64,000 bases of DNA from positions 1 to 64,000 of the forward strand of contig JAPOYX010000020.1 of assembly GCA_026706345.1 (NCBI GenBank), read 5' to 3'. Position 1 is the stretch's first letter. The number at the start of each line of letters is the position of its first letter. The notes beneath the pieces were generated by a model. That model made no database searches. It was not told the origin of the DNA and saw nothing but the letters and a program-made list of their open reading frames with translations. Both the position numbers and the translations under genes were made by a program. This stretch comes from Gemmatimonadota bacterium (GTDB lineage Bacteria; JAAXHH01). Below are positions 50,543 through 59,522 of the stretch, piece by piece.

Positions 50543-52591
50543 ATGAAGGAAAGCAGACCGGGGAAAGAGGGGCCGCGGGCCCGGAAGCCGGATGCGTCCG
50601 GCCAGAGCCGCGGAAACCGGCAACACGCGCCCCGGCGGACTCGGACCATCGTCATGTGGGTGCTCCTGGCCCTGCTGTCGGTGGTACTGGTACAATTCTT
50701 CAGCCGGAATCGTTCCGACGAGATGGAAATCGGCTATTCCGTTTTCCGGAACCACCTGGCCAACGGGAACGTCCTCAGCGTGACGATGCTCGAAAAGACC
50801 ATCGTCGGCGAGTTCAGAAACGGGGTCAGTACGCCCGTCCCCGGCGGCCGGGAATCCCTGGAGACGCGGTTCAAGGTCGAGATTCCCTTCGAAGACCCCG
50901 AACTCATAGATGAACTGGTCCGGCGGAACGTCACGATTACCGCCCGGCCGAAGTCGGCTCCATGGTACACCCACCTGCTGACCTGGCTGCCCCTGTTCCT
51001 CATCATCGGACTGTGGATATTCATCTTTCGGCAGATGCAAGGCGGGCAGAAGGGGCTCTTTTCCATGGGCAAGAGCCAGGCCAGGCTTACCGGAGAGCGC
51101 GAAGGCGTAAAGTTCAGCGAGGTGGCCGGGGTCGAAGAGGCGAAGCGCGACCTCCAGGAGGTGGTGGAGTTCCTCAAGCATCCCGACAAGTTCAAGCGGT
51201 TCGGAGCACGCCTGCCCAAGGGCGTCCTCCTGCTGGGTCCGCCGGGTACGGGCAAGACCCTCCTGGCGCGCGCGGTTGCCGGTGAAGCGGGCGTGCCGTT
51301 CTTCACCATGAGCGGCGCCGATTTCATGGAAATGTTCGTGGGCGTCGGCGCGTCCCGGGTGCGGGACCTGTTTAAACAGGGCAAGGAAAACGCCCCCTGC
51401 ATCATCTTCATCGACGAACTGGACGCGGTGGGCCGTCACCGTGGCGCGGGCCTGGGCGGGGGGCACGACGAGCGGGAGCAGACCCTGAACCAGATGCTCG
51501 TGGAAATGGACGGATTCGAACCCAACAGCGGAGTCGTCCTCATCGCCGCCACGAACCGGCCCGACGTGCTGGACCCGGCGCTGCTCAGGCCGGGACGGTT
51601 CGACCGGCACGTCACCGTAGATCGCCCGGACGTCAGGGGACGCGAACAGATTCTGCAGATCAAGGCGACGGACAAGCCCCTGGCGGAATGCGTCGACCTG
51701 AAGACACTGGCGAGGCTTACGCCGGGCATGTCGGGCGCTGACCTGGAGAACATCGTGAACGAGGCGGCGTTGCTCGCCGCGCGGGTAGATCACAAGCAGA
51801 TCACCATGTCGGATCTGGAACGGGCCAGGGACCGCATCGTCATGGGCTCGGAACACCAGCTCATCATGTCGGAGGAAGAGCGCAGAACCGTCGCGTACCA
51901 CGAAAGCGGCCACGCCATGACCGCCGCCCTGATCCCCGAGATCGACTCTCCGCACAGCGTTACCATCATTCCCCGTGGACAGGCCCTCGGCATCACCTAC
52001 GCCATTCCCGAGGAAGACCAGTACCTGTATTCGGAAGCCTGGTGCCGGGGACAGATCGCCTGCCTGCTGGCCGGCCAGGTTGCGGAACGCATCGGGATGG
52101 GCGACACGTTCAACGGGGCCGGCGATGACATAAAGCGCGCGACGGAACTGGCGCGTCACATGGTCTGCGGGTGGGGGATGGGCGAACTGGGTCCGCTGGC
52201 CCTGGGAAACCAGGAAGGGGAGGTGTTCCTCGGACGCGAGCTCACCCGGAAGCGGGATTACAGCAACAAGACGGCCGTGAAAGTCGACGAAGACATACGA
52301 CGGATCATGGATTCCTCCCGCCAGCGGGCGGAATCCATCCTCACGGAGCGGGCTGACGCCCTGCACCGCATGGCTGACGCCCTGCTCGAGCACGAAACGC
52401 TGCACCGGGACCAGGTGGTTCGTCTGCTTGAGGGGAAAACGCTGGAATCGCCCGCCAGGCCCGAGATCCATTCAGAGAAAAGCGAAGTGGATGCCGCCAG
52501 TCGAAAAGAGGAGACCCGCACCGGGGAAGACGAAAAAACGCCCGCTCCCACTCCTTTCAAGGAACCGCCGCTGGCCGCTCCCGGAGTCTGA
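50543..52591 (+). CDS. ftsH: ATP-dependent zinc metalloprotease FtsH
   Basis: A 682-aa membrane AAA+ protease that degrades misfolded membrane proteins and regulators. Two N-terminal helices (about 36-53 and 141-162) flank a periplasmic FtsH_ext domain. The AAA module has Walker A GPPGTGKT at 232-239, the pore motif [17 protein letters not shown], Walker [16 protein letters not shown] and the second region of homology ([20 protein letters not shown]). The protease domain has the zinc motif HESGH at about 453-457 with a downstream Asp ligand region ([14 protein letters not shown]). A basic N-terminal extension of about 35 residues precedes the first helix. Start ATG 50543. Confidence 0.97.
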   Translation: MKESRPGKEGPRARKPDASGQSRGNRQHAPRRTRTIVMWVLLALLSVVLVQFFSRNRSDEMEIGYSVFRNHLANGNVLSVTMLEKTIVGEFRNGVSTPVPGGRESLETRFKVEIPFEDPELIDELVRRNVTITARPKSAPWYTHLLTWLPLFLIIGLWIFIFRQMQGGQKGLFSMGKSQARLTGEREGVKFSEVAGVEEAKRDLQEVVEFLKHPDKFKRFGARLPKGVLLLGPPGTGKTLLARAVAGEAGVPFFTMSGADFMEMFVGVGASRVRDLFKQGKENAPCIIFIDELDAVGRHRGAGLGGGHDEREQTLNQMLVEMDGFEPNSGVVLIAATNRPDVLDPALLRPGRFDRHVTVDRPDVRGREQILQIKATDKPLAECVDLKTLARLTPGMSGADLENIVNEAALLAARVDHKQITMSDLERARDRIVMGSEHQLIMSEEERRTVAYHESGHAMTAALIPEIDSPHSVTIIPRGQALGITYAIPEEDQYLYSEAWCRGQIACLLAGQVAERIGMGDTFNGAGDDIKRATELARHMVCGWGMGELGPLALGNQEGEVFLGRELTRKRDYSNKTAVKVDEDIRRIMDSSRQRAESILTERADALHRMADALLEHETLHRDQVVRLLEGKTLESPARPEIHSEKSEVDAASRKEETRTGEDEKTPAPTPFKEPPLAAPGV

Positions 52592-52593
52592 TC

Positions 52594-53448
52594 GTGCGTG
52601 ATGAACTGGTCATCGAGGGCGATGGGTTCCACTGGGATTGCTCGAAGCGCACCCGGATCATGGGCGTCCTGAACGTAACGCCGGATTCCTTCTACGACGG
52701 CGGCCGGCACGCGGGTCCCGATGCCGCGGTACGGCATGGCCAGCGACTCGCCGACGAAGGCGCGGACATCATCGACGTCGGAGGCGAATCCACCCGGCCG
52801 GGCGCGGAACCGGTCGACGCGGATGAGGAACTAAGGCGGGTCATCCCCGTTATTGAAAGGTTGAAGGACCGGATCGCGCAGCCGGTGTCCATCGACACCC
52901 GGAAAGCCGAAGTCGCCCGCAGGGCCATACGCGCGGGGGCCCGGATGGTGAACGACGTCAGCGGCATGACCGCCGATCCGGAAATGGTCGAAGTCGTTTC
53001 CTCCACCGGGATCCCCGCGGTGATCATGCACACGGCGGGTGCCCCGGCCGACATGCAGCGGAATCCCGGCTACGAAGATACGGTGGGCGAGATCGTAGCG
53101 TGGCTGGGAGCACGCATCGAATACGCCGCAGAGCACGGCGTCCGAAGATCGCAGATCGTCATCGATCCGGGGATTGGTTTCGGCAAACGGCTCAGCGACA
53201 ACCTGCTCCTGATCCGGTCCCTGGCGTCCTTTCGAAAACTGAAACGCCCCATTCTGATCGGTCCGTCGAGGAAATCATTCATCGGCCGCGTGCTCGACGC
53301 TGAAAAAAGCGACCGGCTGGAGGGTACGGCGGCGGCCGTGGCGCTGAGCGTCGCCAACGGCGCCAGCATCATACGGGTGCACGACGTCAGGGAAATGGCT
53401 CGCGTGGTCCGCATGACCGACGCGATCTGCAGGGCGCGGCAGGAATAG
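52594..53448 (+). CDS. folP: Dihydropteroate synthase
   Basis: A 284-aa TIM-barrel enzyme joining p-aminobenzoate to 6-hydroxymethyl-dihydropterin diphosphate in folate synthesis. Motifs are IMGVLNVTPDSFYDGG (about 22-37), DIIDVGGESTRPGAEPV (about 58-75), PVSIDTRKAEVA, VNDVSGM, IDPGIGFGK and LIGPSRKSFIG, with RVHDV near the end, covering pterin and phosphate sites. The start is GTG 52594, two bases after ftsH; tight coupling with ftsH is a common order. Sulfonamide-target loop residues appear ordinary. Confidence 0.96.
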   Translation: MRDELVIEGDGFHWDCSKRTRIMGVLNVTPDSFYDGGRHAGPDAAVRHGQRLADEGADIIDVGGESTRPGAEPVDADEELRRVIPVIERLKDRIAQPVSIDTRKAEVARRAIRAGARMVNDVSGMTADPEMVEVVSSTGIPAVIMHTAGAPADMQRNPGYEDTVGEIVAWLGARIEYAAEHGVRRSQIVIDPGIGFGKRLSDNLLLIRSLASFRKLKRPILIGPSRKSFIGRVLDAEKSDRLEGTAAAVALSVANGASIIRVHDVREMARVVRMTDAICRARQE

Positions 53449-53470
53449 CGCCTGGCGAAAACGGGCCATC

Positions 53471-53528
53471 TTTGGGAATTATATACGAAAGTGCGCGAAC
53501 TGTGGCACTTTCGTATATAATTCCCAAA
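53471..53528. repeat. Perfect 24-bp inverted repeat with 10-base loop
   Basis: Arms 53471-53494 and 53505-53528 are exact reverse complements around GCGAACTGTG. The arms are AT-rich (containing GGGAATTATATACG), unlike both neighbours. No T-run follows on either strand. It lies between folP and the SBF gene, 62 bases before the latter's ATG. Operator, strong mRNA hairpin, or relic of an insertion are the options. Confidence 0.9.
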
Positions 53529-53589
53529 CTTATCGTGTGGGTGGCGAATATGTCCGTCGGACCGACGTAAATACCAGAGGCCAAGTGTC

Positions 53590-54441
53590 ATGGGGTTAAT
53601 TATCGACGTCGGGCTGCCGCTGGCGCTCGCCTTCATCATGCTCGGTCTTGGGCTCGGGCTCACCTTCGACGATTTCGCCCGGGTGGTGCGCCAGCCGCGC
53701 GACTTCGCGGTGGGTGCCCTCTCACAGGTCGTCCTGCTGCCGGCGGTTGCCTTCGTCCTCGCCAGCGTCTGGCCGCTGGCGCCGGAGCTCGCGTTGGGCC
53801 TGATGATCATCGCCGCCGCGCCGGGCGGCGCGACCTCCAATATCCTGACCGCGTTTGCGCGCGGCGATGTCGCGCTGTCGATCTCGCTGACCGCGGTGAT
53901 CAGTCTGGCAAGCGTGATCACCATTCCGGTCATCGTGGTCTTCGCCTACGGGCAGTTCATCGGCGAGGCGGCGGAGAAGGACATATCGGTCGCCGGCGCC
54001 GCACTCGGCGTTTTCCTGATCGTCGCCGTTCCGGTGCTGATCGGTCTTGTCATCCGCCGCTTCGCGGAAGGCTTCGCACTTCGGTTCGAACCAGCAGCCC
54101 GCAAGGTCTCTGCGGTGCTGTTGATGCTCGTACTCGCCGGCGCGATCTACGATCAACGCGCCAACATCGTCCCCTATTTCGCGCAGGCCGGGGCGGTCAC
54201 GCTCGTCCTAAACTTGCTGATGATGACGCTCGCCTGGTTTCTCGCCAGGATGTTCGCCTCCGGACCGACCCAGCGGACTGCCATTGCGATCGAATGCGGC
54301 CTCCAGAACGGGACGCTCGCGATCGCGGTCGCGGTTGCGCTGTTCGGCGGCGGGCTCGCGACCATGCCGGCGGCGACCTACAGCCTGATCATGTTCGCCA
54401 CCGCGCTGATCTATATCGCCGTGCTGCGGCGGGGTGCCTGA
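53590..54441 (+). CDS. Bile acid:sodium symporter-family (SBF/BASS) transporter
   Basis: A 283-aa membrane protein with nine or ten helices, matching the SBF/BASS family (sodium-coupled organic anion transport). Marks are FIMLGLGLGLTFDDFARVV (first helix and loop), LGLMIIAAAPGGATSNILTA with the sodium-site Gly/Asn stretch, and IECGLQNGTLAIAVAVALFG, the second conserved sodium-site helix. The close spacing to the upstream palindrome, a codon bias towards GCG, CTC and GCC, and proteobacterial-like wording suggest transfer. The natural substrate is not bile acid in such hosts; pantoate or 2-keto acids are more usual. Confidence 0.9.
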   Translation: MGLIIDVGLPLALAFIMLGLGLGLTFDDFARVVRQPRDFAVGALSQVVLLPAVAFVLASVWPLAPELALGLMIIAAAPGGATSNILTAFARGDVALSISLTAVISLASVITIPVIVVFAYGQFIGEAAEKDISVAGAALGVFLIVAVPVLIGLVIRRFAEGFALRFEPAARKVSAVLLMLVLAGAIYDQRANIVPYFAQAGAVTLVLNLLMMTLAWFLARMFASGPTQRTAIAIECGLQNGTLAIAVAVALFGGGLATMPAATYSLIMFATALIYIAVLRRGA

Positions 54442-54574
54442 TCCGCAGCAGAGGATCATCAGATGCCGGCCAGAACCAGAAGACGGGGTCGATAATGTCG
54501 GTCCTGAAAGGCATTTTCCGTTAATCGCGTGGTTTGTTTGCTATCGTATATAAGTCCTCATCTTTCTATCCGTC

Positions 54575-55492
54575 ATGACTATCAATATCGTTATCCTGGG
54601 CTCCGGCGGCGCCATTCCGACCCTGACGCGCAATCTGCCCTCCGTAGCCGTCCAGTGCGACGGCCGTGTTTTTCTTTTCGACTGCGGTGAAGGCACCCAG
54701 ACGCAGATGGTGCGGGCGAAACTGGCGCTAAGCAAGATCGAAGGGATCTACATCTCCCATCTGCACGGCGACCATGTCATGGGGCTGCCCGGCCTGTTGA
54801 TGACCATGGGCCAGATCCCCAGGGAACGGGCCCTGTACATCTACGGACCGCCGGGCATCTCCGACTTCGTCGAAGGCAACCGGCGCTTCCTGGGTCACCA
54901 GTGTCCCTTTCCGGTGATAATCGCGGAGAACAAGGGCGGGCTGGTTTCGGAGGACGATACAGTCTTCATCGAGGCCGTCCCCGCGGAACACAGCTGCTTC
55001 ACGCTGGCCTTCTCGTTTCAGGAAAGGGAACGGCCCGGACTGTTTATGGTCGAGGAGGCGAGGCGGCTGGGCATCCCTCCCGGCCCGCTTTACGGCCGGC
55101 TTCAGGCGGGTGAGTCGGTTACGCTGCCGGATAAACGGGTGATCGAGCCCCGGCAGGTACTGGGTCCCGCCCGGCGGGGACGCAAAATCGTCTATGCCAC
55201 GGATACCCGCCCGTGCGACCAGGTGGCCGCGTTGGCCCGCGAGGCCGATGTACTCATACATGACGGGATGTTCAGCGACGAACTGCGGTCGCAGGCCCGG
55301 CAGAAACACCATTCCACGGTCGTACAGGCCGCCCGCATCGCCCGGCGCGCGAAGGTCGGCAGCCTCGTGCTGACCCATATCAGCTCCCGCTACATGCAGG
55401 ACGGCCCGCTGGCCGCCGAGGCGCGCAAGATCTTCCCCGCCTCCCGGATCGCGCGGGACCTCATGGAAATCAACGTGCCCATGTACAAGTAA
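54575..55492 (+). CDS. rnz: Ribonuclease Z
   Basis: A 305-aa metallo-beta-lactamase-fold nuclease that removes 3' trailers from tRNA precursors. The zinc motif HLHGDH is at 62-67; upstream FDCGEGTQTQM and the ELAC/RNase Z pattern ILGSGGAIPTLTRNLPS are typical. The exosite arm covers about 155-195, and ATDTRPC, HDGMF and TVVQAARIARRA with LTHISSRY give the remaining ligands. Neither tRNA in this window encodes its CCA, so trailer removal before CCA addition is needed here. Start ATG 54575. Confidence 0.95.
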   Translation: MTINIVILGSGGAIPTLTRNLPSVAVQCDGRVFLFDCGEGTQTQMVRAKLALSKIEGIYISHLHGDHVMGLPGLLMTMGQIPRERALYIYGPPGISDFVEGNRRFLGHQCPFPVIIAENKGGLVSEDDTVFIEAVPAEHSCFTLAFSFQERERPGLFMVEEARRLGIPPGPLYGRLQAGESVTLPDKRVIEPRQVLGPARRGRKIVYATDTRPCDQVAALAREADVLIHDGMFSDELRSQARQKHHSTVVQAARIARRAKVGSLVLTHISSRYMQDGPLAAEARKIFPASRIARDLMEINVPMYK

Positions 55493-55497
55493 GCCGG

Positions 55498-56880
55498 TCA
55501 GTTCGCGGCTTCCCAGACCGCCAGTCCGCCGACCAGGTCCATGACGTCATGGATGCCGTGCCGTTTCAGGATGCTGGCCGCCATGGCGGAACGATAGCCG
55601 CCGGCGCACTGCACGATCACCGTCTCGCCGCCGGCTATTTCCTCCAGTCGCTCTTCGAGGTGATTCAACGGGACATGGAGGCTGCCCGGAATGTGCTTCT
55701 CCTTCCTTTCCCGCTCAGACCGGATATCGAGGATCACGGGTGGGGGATCGTCCGTGTCCAGCCTGTCCTTGAGCGCGGCCGCGGTGATGCGGTCGGTCCG
55801 TCCCACAAGGTCCGGCCGGTCCGCCAGCGCGCGCATGCCCCCTTCGAGGTATCCCGCGATATGGTCGAAACCGATGCGGCCGAGCCGCAGGGCCGATTCC
55901 TCCTCCGCGCCCGTCTCCGTGACCAGGATGATCGGACTTTCCCGGTTAAGCAGGGTACCCGCCCAACTGGCGTACTGACCGCCCAGCCCGATGTTGTAAC
56001 TGCCCGCGAGGTGCGCGCCTTCAAAGTCCGCCGCGTCCCGCGTGTCCAGAACCTGGGCGCCTTCTTGCGTCCGCTTCAGAACATCATCCAGGGACAGCGG
56101 ATTGAGGTTCCGGGCAAGCAGATGGTCCAGCGTCTCGTGCTCCCGCGCGTTGAACGCCGCGTCGTAAGTGAAGTACGATGGTGCCTCCGGCTGATCCGCC
56201 GTGATCAGACGGACGAAAGTCTCCCGGTCCATCGGCTGCAGGGCGTAGTTGTACCGCTTCTGGGTGCCCATGGTGGAAACCGTGTCCGTACTCAGGTTTT
56301 TTCCGCACAGCGACCCAGCGCCGTGAGCGGGGTAGACCAGCGTTTCGTCGCTGGTCTCCGGGAGCAGTTTGTCGTGCAGCGACTCGAATAACAGGGCGGC
56401 CAGGTCCTCGGCCTTCCAGCCGACCGAAGCCCGCAGATCCGGGCGGCCCACATCGCCGATGAAGAGGGTGTCCCCGGTCAGCGCGGCAAAAGGCGTGGTT
56501 TCCGCTTCCGGGTCATACACCAGGATGCAGACGGATTCGGGGGAGTGTCCGGGGGTCTCAAGGAACTTCAGCCGGATTGTCCCCAGGTTCATGCCCTCGC
56601 CGTCCCGCATGGGCTCGAAGGCGTAGCTCGCCTCGGCCCGCGCGCCCAGGTGGATCGCGCCGCCGGTGCGATCCCTCAGCTCCAGGTGACCCGCGGCAAA
56701 ATCGGCGTGGAAGTGGGTCAGGAAGACGTGGCCGATCGTCATGTTCCGGGCTTCGGCCTCTTCGATGTACTGATCGACGTCGCGCTGCGGGTCCACGATG
56801 GCCGCAGTGCCCGTTGCCTCGTCCCCGAGGAAATAGGACGCATGGGCCAGGCACCCCAGATAGTATTGCTTGAGTATCAT
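55498..56880 (-). CDS. Persulfide dioxygenase-type MBL hydrolase with two rhodanese domains
   Basis: A 460-aa fusion. Residues 1-245 are a metallo-beta-lactamase domain of the ETHE1/persulfide dioxygenase group: THFHADFAAGHLEL, ETPGHSPESVCILV, LTGDTLFIGDVGRPDL and VYPAHGAGSLCGK, with His/Asp iron ligands. Two rhodanese modules follow. The first (about 260-355) has no active-site Cys (VTETGAEEES at the loop). The second (about 370-455) has it in VQCAGGYRS. It likely oxidises glutathione or protein persulfides and moves sulfane sulfur. Starting 21 bases after the family-5 binding-protein gene, it closes that operon. Confidence 0.93.
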   Translation of the reverse strand: MILKQYYLGCLAHASYFLGDEATGTAAIVDPQRDVDQYIEEAEARNMTIGHVFLTHFHADFAAGHLELRDRTGGAIHLGARAEASYAFEPMRDGEGMNLGTIRLKFLETPGHSPESVCILVYDPEAETTPFAALTGDTLFIGDVGRPDLRASVGWKAEDLAALLFESLHDKLLPETSDETLVYPAHGAGSLCGKNLSTDTVSTMGTQKRYNYALQPMDRETFVRLITADQPEAPSYFTYDAAFNAREHETLDHLLARNLNPLSLDDVLKRTQEGAQVLDTRDAADFEGAHLAGSYNIGLGGQYASWAGTLLNRESPIILVTETGAEEESALRLGRIGFDHIAGYLEGGMRALADRPDLVGRTDRITAAALKDRLDTDDPPPVILDIRSERERKEKHIPGSLHVPLNHLEERLEEIAGGETVIVQCAGGYRSAMAASILKRHGIHDVMDLVGGLAVWEAAN

Positions 56881-56901
56881 GATCGGCTCCTTGAAACCCC
56901 G

Positions 56902-58611
56902 TCAAGGTTCCGCGACGTACAAAGTAATCGAAGAACTCATCACCTGGTCTCCCCGCCACGTCCGGTACCCCGATGCGTTCGGTTCCAGCGCCGAGCCTTT
57001 CAGGTAGGGCTTCCAGACCTGTGCCCGCTGCCTGTGCCACAGGAACACGCCGGCCACGTCCTCCACCAGGAGCCGTTCCGCTTTTCTGTACAGGGCAACA
57101 CGACGGTCCGGGTCTCTTACCTCGGCGTCAGCCGCGGTCATCAGAGCATCGAAGGCGGCATTGTTCCAGTTGTGCCGGCCGTTGGACCGCCAGAGCCCCA
57201 GCAGATTGCTCGGATCCACGAAGTCGAACTCGTAGGGTACCAGCCCGAAGGTAAGCGTATGGTTGTTCAGACCGTCCATGAAGACCTTGTTCTCCACGTT
57301 GCGCACTTCGACTTTCATGTTGAGGTTGCGTCTCAGCATCGCCTGCAGTCCCTCGGCCGCGTCCCGGTGCATGGCAATCTCGTTACGCAGCCACATGTCC
57401 AGTGCGGGAAATCCGCGGCCATCCGGATAACCGGCCTCCGCGAGGAGTCGCCGGGCATGCTCCGGATCGAATCGCTGGCTTTCCGCGTAGGCATTGCCGG
57501 AGTAAGCCGGAAACCCGGGCGGCAGCATGGTGTAGCCGGGTATGGCAAAGCCCTTGAGCGCGGAGCGACAGATCGCGGCCCGGTCGATCGCGAGACTGAT
57601 GGCCAGGCGTATTCTCCGGTCATTGAACGGAGGTTTCTTAGTGTCGAAAAACAGGTAATGGGTCCAGAAATTCGGCCAGGTGTGCACCTGGTCGCTCAGG
57701 TTGTCATCGGAAAGCAGCCTGGCCAGCTCCGCCTGGTTTTCGACGTCGGTAAAATCGATCTCGCCGGCTTCGTATGCCGGCAGCCTCGGGGGTGGCGTGG
57801 TGAGGTTGAACATCTTGTGGATCAACCTTTCCAGGTAGGGTTTGTCCACCCCCCGGTACATGGGATTGGCCTCGTAGACCATCTGTTCGCCCTTGGTCCA
57901 TTCCACCATGGCGAAGGGACCTGAGGAAATGCAGGTTTCGGGGCGGGTGGACCAGGTATCGCCGTATTTCCGTACCGCGTGTTCGGGCGATACCCAGGAA
58001 TAGGTCAGCAGCAGGGGCAGGTGGGGCGTGGGCTCCCCGGTGGCGATATGCAGCGTGAGATCGTCGGACGCCCATACACCCAGGGAGTCCAGAGGCACTT
58101 TCCGGGCGACGACAGCCTGCCAGTTTCGGATCGGCTGGTAGTACCACCCGAAGTCGTAGGCGTTTTCCGGGTCGGCGCCCCGGCGCAGGGAGAAGACGTA
58201 GTCATGGGCTGTCAGCGGACGTCCGTCGCTCCACTGCAGCCCGGGCCGCAGACGGAAGGTCCATGCCAGTCCGTCATCGGACATCTCCCACCGTTCCGCG
58301 GCGCCGCCCCGCAGTTCGAAGTCCCGGTTGGTGCGGGTAAGCGGTTCGGCAATGATGTATTTGCCCGCAGCGCCCTTGTAAACCGTTCGGAACCACTCGT
58401 TGTAGGGCCGGGATTCGGAGAATACGCGGAGGACCTGTTGTTCGGGAGGCAGGGCGTCCGCGGGCAGCGGCACCCCGACGGAGTTGACGTAACGTGGTCC
58501 GTTGTCGGGAAGCAGTCTTTCGGCTACGCCGTGGAGCGACCACGTAATCCCCGCGACGACGGCAGCGGAGGCCGAAAGCCAGAGAAAGTATCTGCCGGTC
58601 TGTTTTCGCAT
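56902..58611 (-). CDS. Family-5 extracellular solute-binding protein (oligopeptide type)
   Basis: A 569-aa SBP_bac_5 protein. The N-terminal hydrophobic segment at about 9-27 acts as signal or anchor; no lipobox Cys follows it, so an uncleaved anchor is likely. Family sequence: RWEMSDDGLAWTFRLRPGLQ, WSDGRPLTAHDYVFSLRRG and FNDRRIRLAISLAIDRAAIC. It resembles the binding protein at 18999-20750 (both have a VYRYFSNEP or VLRVFSESRP-type start after ADALPPEQQ or ADAAPPERQ), so the two are probably paralogues. It belongs with the two permeases encoded upstream. Confidence 0.9.
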   Translation of the reverse strand: MRKQTGRYFLWLSASAAVVAGITWSLHGVAERLLPDNGPRYVNSVGVPLPADALPPEQQVLRVFSESRPYNEWFRTVYKGAAGKYIIAEPLTRTNRDFELRGGAAERWEMSDDGLAWTFRLRPGLQWSDGRPLTAHDYVFSLRRGADPENAYDFGWYYQPIRNWQAVVARKVPLDSLGVWASDDLTLHIATGEPTPHLPLLLTYSWVSPEHAVRKYGDTWSTRPETCISSGPFAMVEWTKGEQMVYEANPMYRGVDKPYLERLIHKMFNLTTPPPRLPAYEAGEIDFTDVENQAELARLLSDDNLSDQVHTWPNFWTHYLFFDTKKPPFNDRRIRLAISLAIDRAAICRSALKGFAIPGYTMLPPGFPAYSGNAYAESQRFDPEHARRLLAEAGYPDGRGFPALDMWLRNEIAMHRDAAEGLQAMLRRNLNMKVEVRNVENKVFMDGLNNHTLTFGLVPYEFDFVDPSNLLGLWRSNGRHNWNNAAFDALMTAADAEVRDPDRRVALYRKAERLLVEDVAGVFLWHRQRAQVWKPYLKGSALEPNASGYRTWRGDQVMSSSITLYVAEP

Positions 58612-58639
58612 GTTGCACCTGCCATGCGGCTTAAGCTCC

Positions 58640-59515
58640 CTACTCGTTCATCCTCGGGTCGAGGGCGTCTCGGAGGCCGTCGCCGATGAGCGAAAAACCG
58701 AGCATGACCAGGGCGATCATGAAAACCGGAAAAAGGGCGAGGTGCCAATAGTAGATCACGTTGGGCAGGTGGCTGCTGACCATCTGTCCCCAACTCGGCG
58801 TGGGCGGATTGATGCCCAGCCCGAGGAAGCTCAGTCCCGCCTCGGCGAAGATGGCCTGGGGAATGCCCATGGCCAGGCCGACGATGATGGGACTGAGGGC
58901 ATTGGGCAGCATGTGGCGCACGATGGTATGCACGTTGGAGGCGCCCATGGAACGGGCGGCGCGGACGAAGTCGGAAGCCCGCAGCGATAGGAACTGCGCG
59001 CGGACCAGGCGGCATACGCCCACCCAGCCGGTCACGCCGATGGCGAACAGCACGTTGCTCAACCCGCTTCCCAGCCAGGCCATGATCAGTATGGCGAAGA
59101 GCAGGCTGGGGAAGACCGACATGACGTCCACCAGGCGCATGACAATGTAATCGGCCTTGCCCCCCTTGAACCCGGCGATGGCGCCCAGCGGCACGCCGAT
59201 CAGCAGGGAGATCATCTGCGCGACGAATCCCACGATGAGCGAGATCCGGGCGCCGTACACGATCCGGCTGAAGTAATCCCGGCCGATGCTGTCCGTGCCC
59301 ATGGGGTGGGTCCAGGATGGAAACTGCCAGGCTTCGTCGAAATTGGCCTCGGAATAGTGGGACGGCGAGACCCACGGCGCGAAGACGGCCATGAAGGTGA
59401 TGACGATGATGATGATGCCCGCGGCGACGGACAGCTTGTTCTTCATGTAGCGGCGCAGGGCGTCGCGCCAGAGGCCGCCGGAAGATGAGGTGATTTCGGT
59501 CAAGGTGCTGGTCAT
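58640..59515 (-). CDS. Peptide-type ABC transporter permease (DppC/OppC)
   Basis: A 291-aa permease. An N-terminal helix at about 27-47 is followed by the OppC_N-like HPMGTDSIGRDYFSRIVYGARISL (split around residue 75-98) and five helices. The EAA loop is FVRAARSMGASNVHTIVRHMLPN (about 175-197) and the late AEAGLSFLGLGINPPTPSWGQM is the standard OppC block. Start ATG 59515, seven bases after the DUF368 gene. Forms the membrane pore with the OppB-type subunit at 60485-61417. No ATPase genes are present in this operon. Confidence 0.94.
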   Translation of the reverse strand: MTSTLTEITSSSGGLWRDALRRYMKNKLSVAAGIIIIVITFMAVFAPWVSPSHYSEANFDEAWQFPSWTHPMGTDSIGRDYFSRIVYGARISLIVGFVAQMISLLIGVPLGAIAGFKGGKADYIVMRLVDVMSVFPSLLFAILIMAWLGSGLSNVLFAIGVTGWVGVCRLVRAQFLSLRASDFVRAARSMGASNVHTIVRHMLPNALSPIIVGLAMGIPQAIFAEAGLSFLGLGINPPTPSWGQMVSSHLPNVIYYWHLALFPVFMIALVMLGFSLIGDGLRDALDPRMNE

Positions 59516-59522
59516 TCGTGTG

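Noticed and set aside
54495-54524. Nine-codon frame MSVLKGIFR before rnz
   Set aside because: No ribosome site and no continuation in another frame; cannot be told from chance.
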